Of a DNA stretch of 64,000 bases, positions 25,483-34,116 are shown piece by piece. The notes under the pieces were generated by a model that was not told the DNA's origin, did no database searches, and saw only the letters and a list, made by a program, of their open reading frames with translations. Both the position numbers and the translations under genes were made by a program. The DNA comes from Acidimicrobiaceae bacterium (lineage in GTDB: Bacteria; Actinomycetota; Acidimicrobiia; Acidimicrobiales; RAAP-2). The first letter of the stretch is position 1; every line of letters begins with the position of its first letter. The DNA lies in contig PLWZ01000057.1 of the NCBI GenBank assembly GCA_003151235.1, positions 99,915 to 163,914 of the forward strand, in the 5' to 3' direction.

Positions 25483-26484
25483 ATGGCCCACCCGACGGCT
25501 CTCGACGAGCTCTTCGTCCACCAGCTTCCAGAGCTCCTGCCGCGGGTGGCCCAGCCGAGCACCCACTGGCGGGAGAGCTACTTCTTCGACGTGCATCGAC
25601 CCGATGCGAGCGGCGACGTCGTGTTCTTGACGATGGCGCACTATCCGGCCCGGCAGAGGATGGACTCCCTCCAGATGGGTCGGATCGGCGGCGAACCGGT
25701 GATCGGCTTGCTCGATCGCGAATACGACGGCGATCCGCACACGACCGACGTGGGGGGAGCGCGGGTCGAGGTGGTTCGACCGTTCGAGGAGCTGCGGCTC
25801 TATGCCGACCCCGACCGCGCCGCCATCGGGATGGACCTCACCTTCCGCGCCCGGACGCAGCCCTATGGGCTTCGACGCGGCACCATGCGGGCCGGCGAGG
25901 ACATCGTGTGGGATCAGAGTCACATCCTGCAGTCGGGCACCTACGAGGGGTCCTATAGCTACGGCGGCACCACCCACGAGGTCGACGGCTGGGTCGGCCA
26001 ACGCGACCACTCATGGGGCATCCGCGACCACAGCCGCTGCCCGTTGTGGTTGTGGTTCCAGATCCAGTTCGAGGACGGCTTCTTGGGCGTGTGGCACTGG
26101 GAGCTGCCCAACGGCGGGCGGGTGTTCACCGACGGCTGCTGGGCCGGGGTAGATCGGAGCGACCCGGTGCCGGTGATCGACTTCCACCACGAGCTCGACT
26201 GGGTCGGCGCCGACGGCAAGCCCGCCGCCTACGGGGAGCATGGGGACCAGGTCGCGGGGCTGGCCGGCGTCTGCACATTCATGCTGGCCGGCGGCAGGGC
26301 CATCACCGTCGAGGCGACCGGCACGTTCGACCGGCCATATGAGCCGTTCCAACGCGGTGGCCTGAACCAGATGCGGGTGACGGCCGACGACGGGCGGACG
26401 GGCTCGGCGATATACGAGGTCACGGGGGCCCGGCATCACCACTTCTTCCCCGCCACCGTCGTCGACACCATCCTCCCGTCGTGA
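25483..26484 (+). CDS. AttH/CrtC-like lipocalin-fold protein
   Basis: A 333-residue protein rich in beta strands. The segment DGWVGQRDHSWGIRDHS, and the later pattern of tryptophan-rich strands (LWLWFQIQFEDGFLGVWHWEL), resemble the AttH and carotenoid 1,2-hydratase lipocalin-like family, where the QRDHSWG motif is conserved. Related actinobacterial genes lie in sterol or terpenoid degradation clusters. No signal peptide is seen. It is followed 37 bases later by a phosphotransferase gene on the same strand, so the two are probably an operon. Reaction unknown. Confidence 0.72.
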   Translation: MAHPTALDELFVHQLPELLPRVAQPSTHWRESYFFDVHRPDASGDVVFLTMAHYPARQRMDSLQMGRIGGEPVIGLLDREYDGDPHTTDVGGARVEVVRPFEELRLYADPDRAAIGMDLTFRARTQPYGLRRGTMRAGEDIVWDQSHILQSGTYEGSYSYGGTTHEVDGWVGQRDHSWGIRDHSRCPLWLWFQIQFEDGFLGVWHWELPNGGRVFTDGCWAGVDRSDPVPVIDFHHELDWVGADGKPAAYGEHGDQVAGLAGVCTFMLAGGRAITVEATGTFDRPYEPFQRGGLNQMRVTADDGRTGSAIYEVTGARHHHFFPATVVDTILPS

Positions 26485-26521
26485 ACAATCGAGGGCATCG
26501 GCTGGTTGGACGAGCGGCCTG

Positions 26522-27607
26522 ATGGGCTCACCCGGACTGGTGGCCGAGCCCGGGCAGGTCACCCCCGAGTGGTTGACCGAGGTACTGCGGAGTGCCGGGG
26601 CCATCGGTGGCGATGCGGCGGTCGCGTCGTTTCAGATGACGCCGATCGGCACCGGTCAGATCGGGGACAACGTCCGTTTCTCACTCGCCTACGACGGTCC
26701 ACCCGGGCCACCGACCGTGGTCTGCAAGTTCGGCTCGAGCGACCCCGCGAGCGCCGCCGCCGGCATCCAGATGATGCTGTATGAGAGCGAGGTCGCCTTC
26801 TACCGGGACCTAGCACCCACCCTCGACGTGACCGTGCCGGGCTGTTACTTCGCCGACGTCGAGGCGGGAACGGCGAATGTCGTGATCGTCATGGAGGATC
26901 AGGCACCCGCCGAGCCGGGCGACCAGATCACCGGTTGCACGGTCGCCCAGGCCGAGCTGGCCATGGAACAGGCGGCGAGGCTCCACGGCCCGAGGTGGGG
27001 GGACCCGGTGCTCGCCGGGTTCGGGTGGCTCGACCGCGACGGGACGAACGACGGGGTCGCGTCGGTGCTGCCGATGATCTGGGACTCCTTCGTCGAGCGG
27101 TACCGGTCGATGCTCGACCCCGTGACCCTCGAGGCGGGCCCCGAGTTGGCCGGGCTCATCACCACCCGCAACCGGGTGCGCTCGTTCGTGAAGACGGCCA
27201 TCCACGGGGACTTCCGACTCGACAACATGCTTTTCGGGACGCCGGCCGGCGGGAACCCCCTTACCGTTGTTGACTGGCAGACGGTCCAGCTCGGCCCGGG
27301 CCCCCACGATGTCGCCTACTTCCTCGGCAACGCGCTCGAGCCCGACGTCCGGCGATCTGCGGAGCACGCGCTCGTCACCATGTACCACCGGGCACTGGTC
27401 GACGACTACGGGGTGTCCGACTACCCGTTCGAGCGGTGCTGGGCCGAGTACGTGACCTTCAGCCACGCCAGCCTCGTCATGGCCGTCTTCGCGTCGATGA
27501 TGGTCGGTCGGACCGACCGGGGCGACGAGATGTTCATGGCCATGGCCAATCGGTCGGCCCAGATGGCCGCCGACCTCGACGCGCCGTCGATGATCCGTTC
27601 GGGCTGA
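26522..27607 (+). CDS. APH-like phosphotransferase family protein
   Basis: A 361-residue kinase-like protein of the aminoglycoside phosphotransferase superfamily. The catalytic loop is HGDFRLDN (H228, D230, N235) and the metal-binding strand TVVDWQ follows. The N-lobe has VVCKFG as the probable ATP-lysine strand and YESEVAFYRDLAP as the helix bearing the paired glutamate. In this context (AttH-like, PhyH, P450) a small-molecule kinase acting on a sterol-like or acyl substrate is more likely than drug resistance; that is inference. It converges with the P450 gene five bases away. Confidence 0.87.
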   Translation: MGSPGLVAEPGQVTPEWLTEVLRSAGAIGGDAAVASFQMTPIGTGQIGDNVRFSLAYDGPPGPPTVVCKFGSSDPASAAAGIQMMLYESEVAFYRDLAPTLDVTVPGCYFADVEAGTANVVIVMEDQAPAEPGDQITGCTVAQAELAMEQAARLHGPRWGDPVLAGFGWLDRDGTNDGVASVLPMIWDSFVERYRSMLDPVTLEAGPELAGLITTRNRVRSFVKTAIHGDFRLDNMLFGTPAGGNPLTVVDWQTVQLGPGPHDVAYFLGNALEPDVRRSAEHALVTMYHRALVDDYGVSDYPFERCWAEYVTFSHASLVMAVFASMMVGRTDRGDEMFMAMANRSAQMAADLDAPSMIRSG

Positions 27608-27612
27608 CTCGG

Positions 27613-28896
27613 TCAGACCTTGGCGAGCGGCTTGGTCGGGGTGAACGACACCTTCAGGTGCTTCACCCCGCTCACGAGCGGAACCCCGAAGGAGGGAATC
27701 AGGTATTCGGGTTGGGCGATCGGCTCGATGTCGGGGAGCCGCTCGAACAGCTGGCGAAACGCGATCCCGAGCTCGCGGCGGGCCAGGTGCGCGCCCAGGC
27801 AGAAGTGGGGGCCGGGGCCGCCGAAGCCGACGTGTGGGTTGGGGTTGCGGCGCACGTCGAAGTGCTCCGGGTTCTCGAACACCCGCGGGTCGCGGTTGGC
27901 CGCGCCATAGAAGAGGATGAACTTCGATCCCTCGTCGAACTGCTGATCCGAGATCGTGACGGGCTCGGTCGCGGTGCGGCGCATAAAGACGACCGGTGAC
28001 GCGTACCGCACGATCTCGTCGACCGCGCTCGCCGTCACGTGCTCGGGGTCGTCCTGCCAGATCCGCCGTTGATCGGGGTTCTCCCCCAAGATGTGCATGC
28101 CCATGCTCGTCGCCGTGCGCGTGGTGTCGTTACCCGCCACCGCGAGGAGGATGAAGAACGGCCCCAGCTCCTCGGGGGCCAGCCGCTGCCCGTCGACCTC
28201 GGCGTGGACGAGGGCGGACGTCAGGTCGTCGGTGGGGTTCTTGCGCCGCTCTGCCGCGAGCTCGGTGACCAGCCCGGTCAGGGTCGCGCCGGCCTCGAGC
28301 AGGGCGCCGAACGGGTCGCGGCCCTTCAGCACCTCGGGGTCACCGGCGCCGAGGATGACATTGCTTGCCTCGAGGACGGTCCCGAACTCCGATCGCGGGA
28401 TGCCCATCATGTCGCAGATGACGAGAAGCGGGAACGGGGCTGAGAGGGCCTGGACGAGGTCGACCTCTCCCTGTTCGCACATCTGATCGATGAGCTCCGC
28501 GCAGATCTCCTCGACCGAGTCGACCAGGGTGGCCAGGCGGCGGGGTGTGAAGGCACTGCCCACGACGAGCCGTTGGCGGGAATGTCGCGGGTCGTCCATT
28601 GCGATGAAGGAGCCGAAATACTCCGTCGCCTCCGTCGGCAGGTCCTGGATGCTCGTCGAGCCCTGTCCCGAGCAAAACAAATGGGGCTTTCGGCTGATCT
28701 CGGTCAGCTCGGCGTGTCGGATCACCGAGTAGAACCTCGTCGAGTCGCCGAACACGGTGCTCTCGATGTCCTCTGGGATGAACGCGCTCTGCTCGCGCAG
28801 GCCGGCAAAGTCCGCCATGCGCTCGGACAGCGACCGGTTCCAGAAGTCGGACGTGCCGATTGTCAGCCCGCTGGGCGAGGCGTATGTCGTGGTCAT
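27613..28896 (-). CDS. Cytochrome P450
   Basis: A 427-residue soluble bacterial P450. The I-helix oxygen-binding motif is AGNDTT (254-259), the K-helix ExxR is E294-R297 (EIVRYASP), and the heme loop GFGGPGPHFCLG gives the thiolate ligand Cys366. The ATG at 28896 follows a strong AGGAGG site. The layout resembles the CYP125/CYP142/CYP124-like actinobacterial enzymes that hydroxylate sterol side chains or fatty acids, though subfamily assignment needs alignment. No ferredoxin gene lies beside it. Confidence 0.95.
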   Translation of the reverse strand: MTTTYASPSGLTIGTSDFWNRSLSERMADFAGLREQSAFIPEDIESTVFGDSTRFYSVIRHAELTEISRKPHLFCSGQGSTSIQDLPTEATEYFGSFIAMDDPRHSRQRLVVGSAFTPRRLATLVDSVEEICAELIDQMCEQGEVDLVQALSAPFPLLVICDMMGIPRSEFGTVLEASNVILGAGDPEVLKGRDPFGALLEAGATLTGLVTELAAERRKNPTDDLTSALVHAEVDGQRLAPEELGPFFILLAVAGNDTTRTATSMGMHILGENPDQRRIWQDDPEHVTASAVDEIVRYASPVVFMRRTATEPVTISDQQFDEGSKFILFYGAANRDPRVFENPEHFDVRRNPNPHVGFGGPGPHFCLGAHLARRELGIAFRQLFERLPDIEPIAQPEYLIPSFGVPLVSGVKHLKVSFTPTKPLAKV

Positions 28897-29064
28897 CGGG
28901 CAACCTCCTGCGCCGCCGGTCTCGTGAAGGACCGACCCGAAGCAGGGTAGTCGGGGTCCCGGCTCCGCCGCGATGGGCTGTCGGGGGTGCGGATCGGCTG
29001 CGCCAGGTCCCCCTCCCGGATTGTTCGCGGATCGACCCGCATGACCCTTCCGGGCTGGCACTCC

Positions 29065-31566
29065 TCAGTCGGTCCTGAGAAGGACAGCGGTCGAGGTTCG
29101 CGCGGCGACCCTGCCGGGCACGGCCGCCACGATGTTCGCAAGAAGCAGCGCGCCGACACCGATGACCACGATTGACAGGATCGGCACGGTCGGTGCAGGG
29201 ACCGCATCGATGTTGGTCGCGAAGAGGGTCCACAGCGCGCGCCCGATGACGGTCCCGAGCGGTATACCAATGACAACACCGCACGCGACCGACACGGTGG
29301 CCTGCCATGACACAACCGAGGCGAGCTGACGACCGGTGAACCCGAGGGTCTTCAGCATTGCCAAGTCCCGTCGGCGCCGACGAACCGATGCGACGAGCGT
29401 CAGTCCGAGGGCGACGACGGCGCCACCCGCCAACGCTCCACCGAGAACCGCAGGCGTGGTGCCGAGGGATCGGTAGTTGACTATCTCGGCTGGTCGGAGC
29501 ACCTTCTGGACCAGGACGCCAAAGTTGAAGTTGTTGGAGAGCTTGGCGGAGATTGCATTGAGGGATCGGACTGCTGCCGCGCGGTTGGCTCCTGGCTTGA
29601 GGTTCACAAAGATCATCTCGGGACCAGAGACGGGGTCGTTGAACAGGTTGCGGGCCGCGGCCGGGATCAGCTGGTACGAGAGGAGAGCCCCGGTTCCCAT
29701 CTCGAGGTGGGGTCCGGGGCCGCCGATGGCCGGCAGGGTGGCCGTCCCGACGATCCGCAGGTTCGTCGCGTCCGTTCCCGACCCGACCGTGACCGTCTGA
29801 CCGAGGTGCTTATGCAGTAGCGCGAGCGTGATCGCGCCGAGCACCACCTGGTCAGGGCGATCGAGCCCGCGGCCCGACAGGGTCGGCGGTTGCACCGCTG
29901 TGCCCGCGCGCTCGCCCAGCACCGGAGTGACCTGACCGTCGATCTGGAGATCGCCCGAATAGGCGGCGGACCAGGACTGGACGTAGGGGTCGGCGTTGAA
30001 CAACTTCGTGGACTGGGCGAGCGGCATGTTGCCCGAGCCGTCGCCCGCCCACACGAGGTAGTCCCAGTTCCATCCGTACAACTTGGGGTTTGAGACGAGC
30101 GAGTTGAGGCTTGCACCGAAGGTGACCGTGGAGACGACCACGATCACCGCGAGCGCTGCACCGAGAATGGCCGAGCGGACCGGCACCGTGCTGCGGCCGG
30201 TCCCCGGTTCGAGCGCGAAACGGACTCCGGTGACAGCGGTGGGAGGAAGCCCAGCTGCGACGGCGCCGCTCACGAACCGTGACGTGCGCACGTTCGGTCT
30301 CTGGTCCTGCTCGACGCCGAGGCGAGTGGCGGCTCGGAGACTGAGGACTGCGGCGACCGTCCCAAGTCCTACAACGAGCACCAAGACCCCGAGCCCGAGG
30401 ACCGTCCAGTCGAACGAGATGCCCGGGGTCGGATCGACCGGCCGGACCGGACCGAGCGGCGCCAGGGGAGAGAGTCCAATCGCCACCGCGAACGCCAGGA
30501 CAGAACCCAGCGCGATCGCACCGAAGAGTCCGACGAGGCTCTCGGTCGACGTCATCAGCGGGTTGGCACCGAGCGCGCGCATTGTGCGGAGATCGTCGGT
30601 CCCGAGGCGAATCTGGCGTCCGATCACCTGCCCCGCTATCAACAGCGCAGCCAGAGCCGCGATCAGTCCAAAGACACCGAGCGCGATCGACTCGGGTTTG
30701 ATTGCCCGTTCTGCCTTGGCGATTGTGCCGGCCACCTCGATCGGGTCCGGCGCAGCCTTGGGGAGGATGTGCACGAGCTCGTTGTCGACGGCAGCAACCG
30801 CACCTGGGCCGCCTCGCACCTTTATTCCGGTCTCGGAGTAGTTGACGCAACAGTTGATCAGTGGCTTCGTGAACGCAGGTGTGAACAACATCAGTGAGAC
30901 CGAGTTGTCGACGTCGTCTTCCACGAGGTTGTGTGGCTCCACCACCACTGCGGTGATGGTGACCTCAAAGGTCTTGTAGGGCCGAACCGCCGCTGAGCCA
31001 TAGCGGGGCTCGAGCGTCTGGGCGTTGGTGTAGATGCCGAGCAAGAAGTGCTGTCCGACATGGAACCCGTCGAACTGCGCGACGTCCTGGAACACCATCA
31101 CCTGATTGACGGACCGAGGGTCGGCCATCTTCCCCTGGACAACTGTCAGCCGGTCGCTGCTGAACCCCAACCCATTGACACTTCCCAGCCCGTTGCCGGC
31201 CGCGGCCGGGAATCCCGGCACCGCCAGTGGCTTGTCGTTCCGGCCCAGCGGGAGCACGTCGATGCCGACCTCGCTCGCGACTCTTTCAATGTGGGGGAGG
31301 TGGGCGATCCTTCGAACGAGTTGAGGGTTGTAACCCTTCGATTGGCCCGGGTTGTAGACCGCTGTCGGGGCGGCCAGGTCCGACGGATTGGAGCTGGCCA
31401 GGTATGCGGGGAACGACGATTGGGTCCGCCGGGCGCCCGCGATCGAGGCCATGGACAGGCCTCCGACGATGCCGACCAGCAGGATCAGCGCCAGGTAGCT
31501 GTTGCGTCGGCCAGGCAGTGTGGATCTGAACCTGTACCAAGCGACCGCCGTCCAGGGGTGGCTCAC
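29065..31566 (-). CDS. FtsX-like (ABC3-type) permease
   Basis: An 833-residue permease starting with GTG (31564-31566) behind GTGGAGCG. It has the N-terminal helix YLALILLVGIVGGLSMASI, a long extracytoplasmic region, a middle FtsX block (ALGVFGLIAALAALLIAGQVIGRQ) and a C-terminal FtsX block with the ASVRRRRRDLAMLKTLGF coupling segment. It is a full-length paralogue of the permease at 2350-4866; the resemblance runs from end to end, including SFPAYLASSNP and LYGWNWDY. No ATPase is next to it, so it must pair with one encoded elsewhere, or act differently. Its substrate is unknown. Confidence 0.9.
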   Translation of the reverse strand: MSHPWTAVAWYRFRSTLPGRRNSYLALILLVGIVGGLSMASIAGARRTQSSFPAYLASSNPSDLAAPTAVYNPGQSKGYNPQLVRRIAHLPHIERVASEVGIDVLPLGRNDKPLAVPGFPAAAGNGLGSVNGLGFSSDRLTVVQGKMADPRSVNQVMVFQDVAQFDGFHVGQHFLLGIYTNAQTLEPRYGSAAVRPYKTFEVTITAVVVEPHNLVEDDVDNSVSLMLFTPAFTKPLINCCVNYSETGIKVRGGPGAVAAVDNELVHILPKAAPDPIEVAGTIAKAERAIKPESIALGVFGLIAALAALLIAGQVIGRQIRLGTDDLRTMRALGANPLMTSTESLVGLFGAIALGSVLAFAVAIGLSPLAPLGPVRPVDPTPGISFDWTVLGLGVLVLVVGLGTVAAVLSLRAATRLGVEQDQRPNVRTSRFVSGAVAAGLPPTAVTGVRFALEPGTGRSTVPVRSAILGAALAVIVVVSTVTFGASLNSLVSNPKLYGWNWDYLVWAGDGSGNMPLAQSTKLFNADPYVQSWSAAYSGDLQIDGQVTPVLGERAGTAVQPPTLSGRGLDRPDQVVLGAITLALLHKHLGQTVTVGSGTDATNLRIVGTATLPAIGGPGPHLEMGTGALLSYQLIPAAARNLFNDPVSGPEMIFVNLKPGANRAAAVRSLNAISAKLSNNFNFGVLVQKVLRPAEIVNYRSLGTTPAVLGGALAGGAVVALGLTLVASVRRRRRDLAMLKTLGFTGRQLASVVSWQATVSVACGVVIGIPLGTVIGRALWTLFATNIDAVPAPTVPILSIVVIGVGALLLANIVAAVPGRVAARTSTAVLLRTD

Positions 31567-31740
31567 CGCTCCACGCTGTTCACGGCCGGTGCCGTTCCAC
31601 TAGATGGCTCAACCTCCCGGGCCCGCGAATGGGCCAACACTCACAGGCAGTTTGACCGAGGAAGGCGGGGTGGCCAATGAGGGCAGCCCGTTTCCGCGCC
31701 TCGTGGCTGCACGACACCCCTAAATGGTGCTTGGGCGCGG

Positions 31741-31770
31741 GCCAGCCCCGGGCGTGGCGCCCGGGCTGGC
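31741..31770 (-). terminator. Possible hairpin terminator of the small secreted protein gene
   Basis: A GC-rich inverted repeat, GCCAGCCCCGGGCG (31741-31754) and CGCCCGGGCTGGC (31758-31770), has a 3-base loop and one bulged C. It lies 22 bases beyond the stop of the secreted protein gene. No T-run follows on the reverse strand. Confidence 0.45.
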
Positions 31771-31792
31771 TGGCCGGGTGGTGTTTTGGCGG

Positions 31793-32080
31793 TTAGCTCG
31801 CCGAGCTGCTGGTCCCCGAGCTGCCGGTGGTCATCCCAGGGCAGTGCCCCCCCGGCATGGCCCCGGAGCTGGCCGGGGTTGGGGTGGCGGCTGTACCCGT
31901 CGAACCCGACGTACCGGTGGAGCCCGTGCTCGAAGAGCCGGTCGAGCCCGAACTGGTGGTTCCCGAACTCGTCGCGGTTGTCGGTGTCGAAGTCGCCGCG
32001 TTGGCGACGGTTGTCCCCACCCCGGCAAGAACGCCCGACATGAGCAGTCCGGCGATCACCTGCTTTGTTCGCAGTTTCAT
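31793..32080 (-). CDS. Small secreted Ser/Thr/Gly-rich protein
   Basis: A 95-residue protein with a clean signal peptide (KLRTKQVIAGLLMSGVLAGVGTTVANA, cleavage before ATS). The mature part is almost wholly low-complexity Ser/Thr/Gly, broken only by the cluster MPGGHCPGM near the end. The His-Cys-Met cluster could bind a metal ion, and a single cysteine could form an intermolecular disulfide. The low-complexity part makes length variation between strains likely. No enzyme motif is present. The upstream gap has the ribosome site CGAGGTAG. Confidence 0.7.
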   Translation of the reverse strand: MKLRTKQVIAGLLMSGVLAGVGTTVANAATSTPTTATSSGTTSSGSTGSSSTGSTGTSGSTGTAATPTPASSGAMPGGHCPGMTTGSSGTSSSAS

Positions 32081-32283
32081 GGTCTATCTACCTCGTTTTC
32101 TTGGTCGTCCGTCTGGGACGTTCTCGATCTTGCGGCGCTCAACCGCGGACCCACTGTGAAACGAGTCAGACGACCATAAGAAAAGTCGATCGATCAGATG
32201 ACGGTCCGTAACGCGTGATGTTCAGCGGGTCTTCAGGTAGCTGAGCGCGACCGAAGGAGTTGCTGAGTGGGTGCATAGAACGG

Positions 32284-32751
32284 TCACCTGGCTCCTGCCT
32301 TCGGACGCAGCTCTTTTCGGAGAACCATCTTCAGTCCGGACCATGTGGCGTCGATGGCACAGACCTTGGTGTCCACCCAACCGATGGGGAGAACAACCTT
32401 GCGAATTGCGTCGTCGCTCATGTCGGTTTGCACGCCGGAAGCCTTCTTTGGCCACGCAACCCAGAGAACCCCGTCGGGCGGGAGTGTCTCGACCAGCCAT
32501 CCGATGTTCTTGGTCAGGTGTTGCCGTTCCCGCACGAACACGATGAGAAGGTCGACCCTTTGTTGACGACGGAGTGACGCGCGGAGATCCACGTGGTCGG
32601 GGAGGACGCCCAACGTCTCGGTGAAGTCTGGTGGTCCGTGGAGAACCGCCACGACCATGCCCGGCTTGATGCCGAGCTTCTTCACGAGCGGAGTTCCCGA
32701 ATAACCGTCCGATGTCGTTCGTTCCGATTTCGGGGCTCGCTCGGTCGTCAT
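32284..32751 (-). CDS. DUF3052 family protein
   Basis: A 155-residue protein of the DUF3052 family, recognised by the opening GYSGTPLVKKLGIKPGMVVAVLHGP and the later VDLLIVFVRERQHLTKNI and DGVLWVAWPKKASGVQTDM. The family is widespread in actinobacteria and has no proven function. Starting at ATG 32751 keeps the family N-terminus (MTTERAPKSER); an ATG at 32781 would add ten residues. It stands alone on the reverse strand between small unrelated genes. Confidence 0.85.
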   Translation of the reverse strand: MTTERAPKSERTTSDGYSGTPLVKKLGIKPGMVVAVLHGPPDFTETLGVLPDHVDLRASLRRQQRVDLLIVFVRERQHLTKNIGWLVETLPPDGVLWVAWPKKASGVQTDMSDDAIRKVVLPIGWVDTKVCAIDATWSGLKMVLRKELRPKAGAR

Positions 32752-32830
32752 GATGATGGTGTCCCGGGCGACGTCGCCCATGAGAACACTAGAAGCCTTG
32801 TATCTCGGCGTCGGCTGTGACCGGGTTCCG

Positions 32831-33328
32831 CTATCCGAACGACCATCGTGTCGGGGACCCCGTGAAGTCAGACGAATCCAGCCCTATGACGCGTTCCGGG
32901 GTCAGTGCGAAGCAGCCGTTTTGGGACGGGTCGAGCGTGTCCATGCCGTAGTCGGTCCCATACTTCTCGTTCTCGGCCGCAAGCATCCGTTCGAGCGCGG
33001 ACACCTCGGTGATCCGTTCGACGACGCCTTCCGCGACCACCGGCCCCTTGGCGTCGTCGGTCGTGAGGCTCGCGAACGGGCTATTGGAGAGATTGCGGGC
33101 CTTGCGAGATCCCAACGAGCTGCTGAACCAGAGCCGATCGTCCAAGAGGACCGCCCAGACCGGCATGAGGTGGGGACGACCGCCCGGGGTCACAGTGGCG
33201 AGCCAGTAGTCGTGCGAGCGAGCAAGGCGCTCTTCGGCCCACGACCACGGAAGGAGGCCGTTGCCTTCGCTCGGCCCGAGGGTCCCGTATCCGGGCATGA
33301 ACGGCCGACTCACTTGCAACGGCTTCAT
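32831..33328 (-). CDS. Pyridoxamine 5'-phosphate oxidase-like FMN/F420-binding protein
   Basis: A 165-residue split-barrel flavoprotein. The signature is the opening AEERLARSHDYWLATVTPGGRPHLMPVWAVLLDDRLWFSSSLGSRKARNLSNSPFASL, typical of PPOX-type and F420-dependent (FDOR-B) proteins. ATG at 33328 is the first sensible start. These proteins reduce or oxidise small substrates with FMN or F420, or bind heme or cofactors. Many luciferase-like enzymes occur in the window, so F420 use is plausible but not shown. Confidence 0.85.
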   Translation of the reverse strand: MKPLQVSRPFMPGYGTLGPSEGNGLLPWSWAEERLARSHDYWLATVTPGGRPHLMPVWAVLLDDRLWFSSSLGSRKARNLSNSPFASLTTDDAKGPVVAEGVVERITEVSALERMLAAENEKYGTDYGMDTLDPSQNGCFALTPERVIGLDSSDFTGSPTRWSFG

Positions 33329-33387
33329 GGTCGCTCCGGCCGCTGGCCCATTTCCGACGAATGTACTGCCCGGGTGTTTTGGCTCGC

Positions 33388-34116
33388 TCAGACCTTTGCG
33401 CCGTCGCGCTTGTAGACCGCGACCGTGAGTCGCAGGAGAACGGCGGTCCAGATAACGAGCACGATCCACGCCCGAGCGGGCCATGCGCCTCCGCCGAGGG
33501 CGATGTGTCCGGCCCGAACCAGCCAATAGGACGGAATGTTCTGGACGACGCTGTGGAGTGCCCCGGTCTGGCCGATCGGGCCGAAGGATCCGCCCAACAG
33601 GGCGAAGATCGCCACGAGGCCACCGAGGGCCGGTCCCATGGAATCGACGCTCAGCAGATGGCCGAGCAGGATCCCCATCACCACGAAGGGAATGAGCCCG
33701 ACGAGGAGGAGGCCCGCCGTCTCGAGCCAGTGGGTGGCGGTGAGATGCACCCCGAGCGAGAGGCCCGCCGAGAACAGCAGGACCAGGCTGACGATCGCCA
33801 TCAGGTAGCCGCTCAGCACCTTGGAGCGGAAGTAGGCGAATGTCGACAACGGCGTGATCTTCATCTGGCGGGTCCAGCCGACCGACCGCTCGAGAGCGAT
33901 CCGGGCTCCGCCCGCCATCACGGCGGCCATGGCGCCCCACGACGCCATGCCGACCATGTAATAGAGCGGGAAGCTGATCCCGCCGATGTGGACGTGGCGG
34001 TTCGATCCGGCGACCGTGTAGAAGAGGACGAGCGGGAACGCGAGCGACAGGATGAAGAATCGGGTGTTGCGGAAAGTCCGCAGCACCTCCAGTCGTGTGT
34101 AGGTCAGGGTGCTCAT
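33388..34116 (-). CDS. ABC-2 type transporter permease
   Basis: A 242-residue membrane subunit with about six helices (for example SLAFPLVLFYTVAG, GYLMAIVSLVLLFSAGLSL and AGLLLVGLIPFVVMGILLG). The layout is that of ABC-2 exporters such as the DrrB-type permeases. Its ATG overlaps the stop of the ATPase gene (ATGA at 34113-34116), so the two subunits are made together. The exported substrate is unknown; lipid, drug or polysaccharide are all possible. Confidence 0.9.
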   Translation of the reverse strand: MSTLTYTRLEVLRTFRNTRFFILSLAFPLVLFYTVAGSNRHVHIGGISFPLYYMVGMASWGAMAAVMAGGARIALERSVGWTRQMKITPLSTFAYFRSKVLSGYLMAIVSLVLLFSAGLSLGVHLTATHWLETAGLLLVGLIPFVVMGILLGHLLSVDSMGPALGGLVAIFALLGGSFGPIGQTGALHSVVQNIPSYWLVRAGHIALGGGAWPARAWIVLVIWTAVLLRLTVAVYKRDGAKV

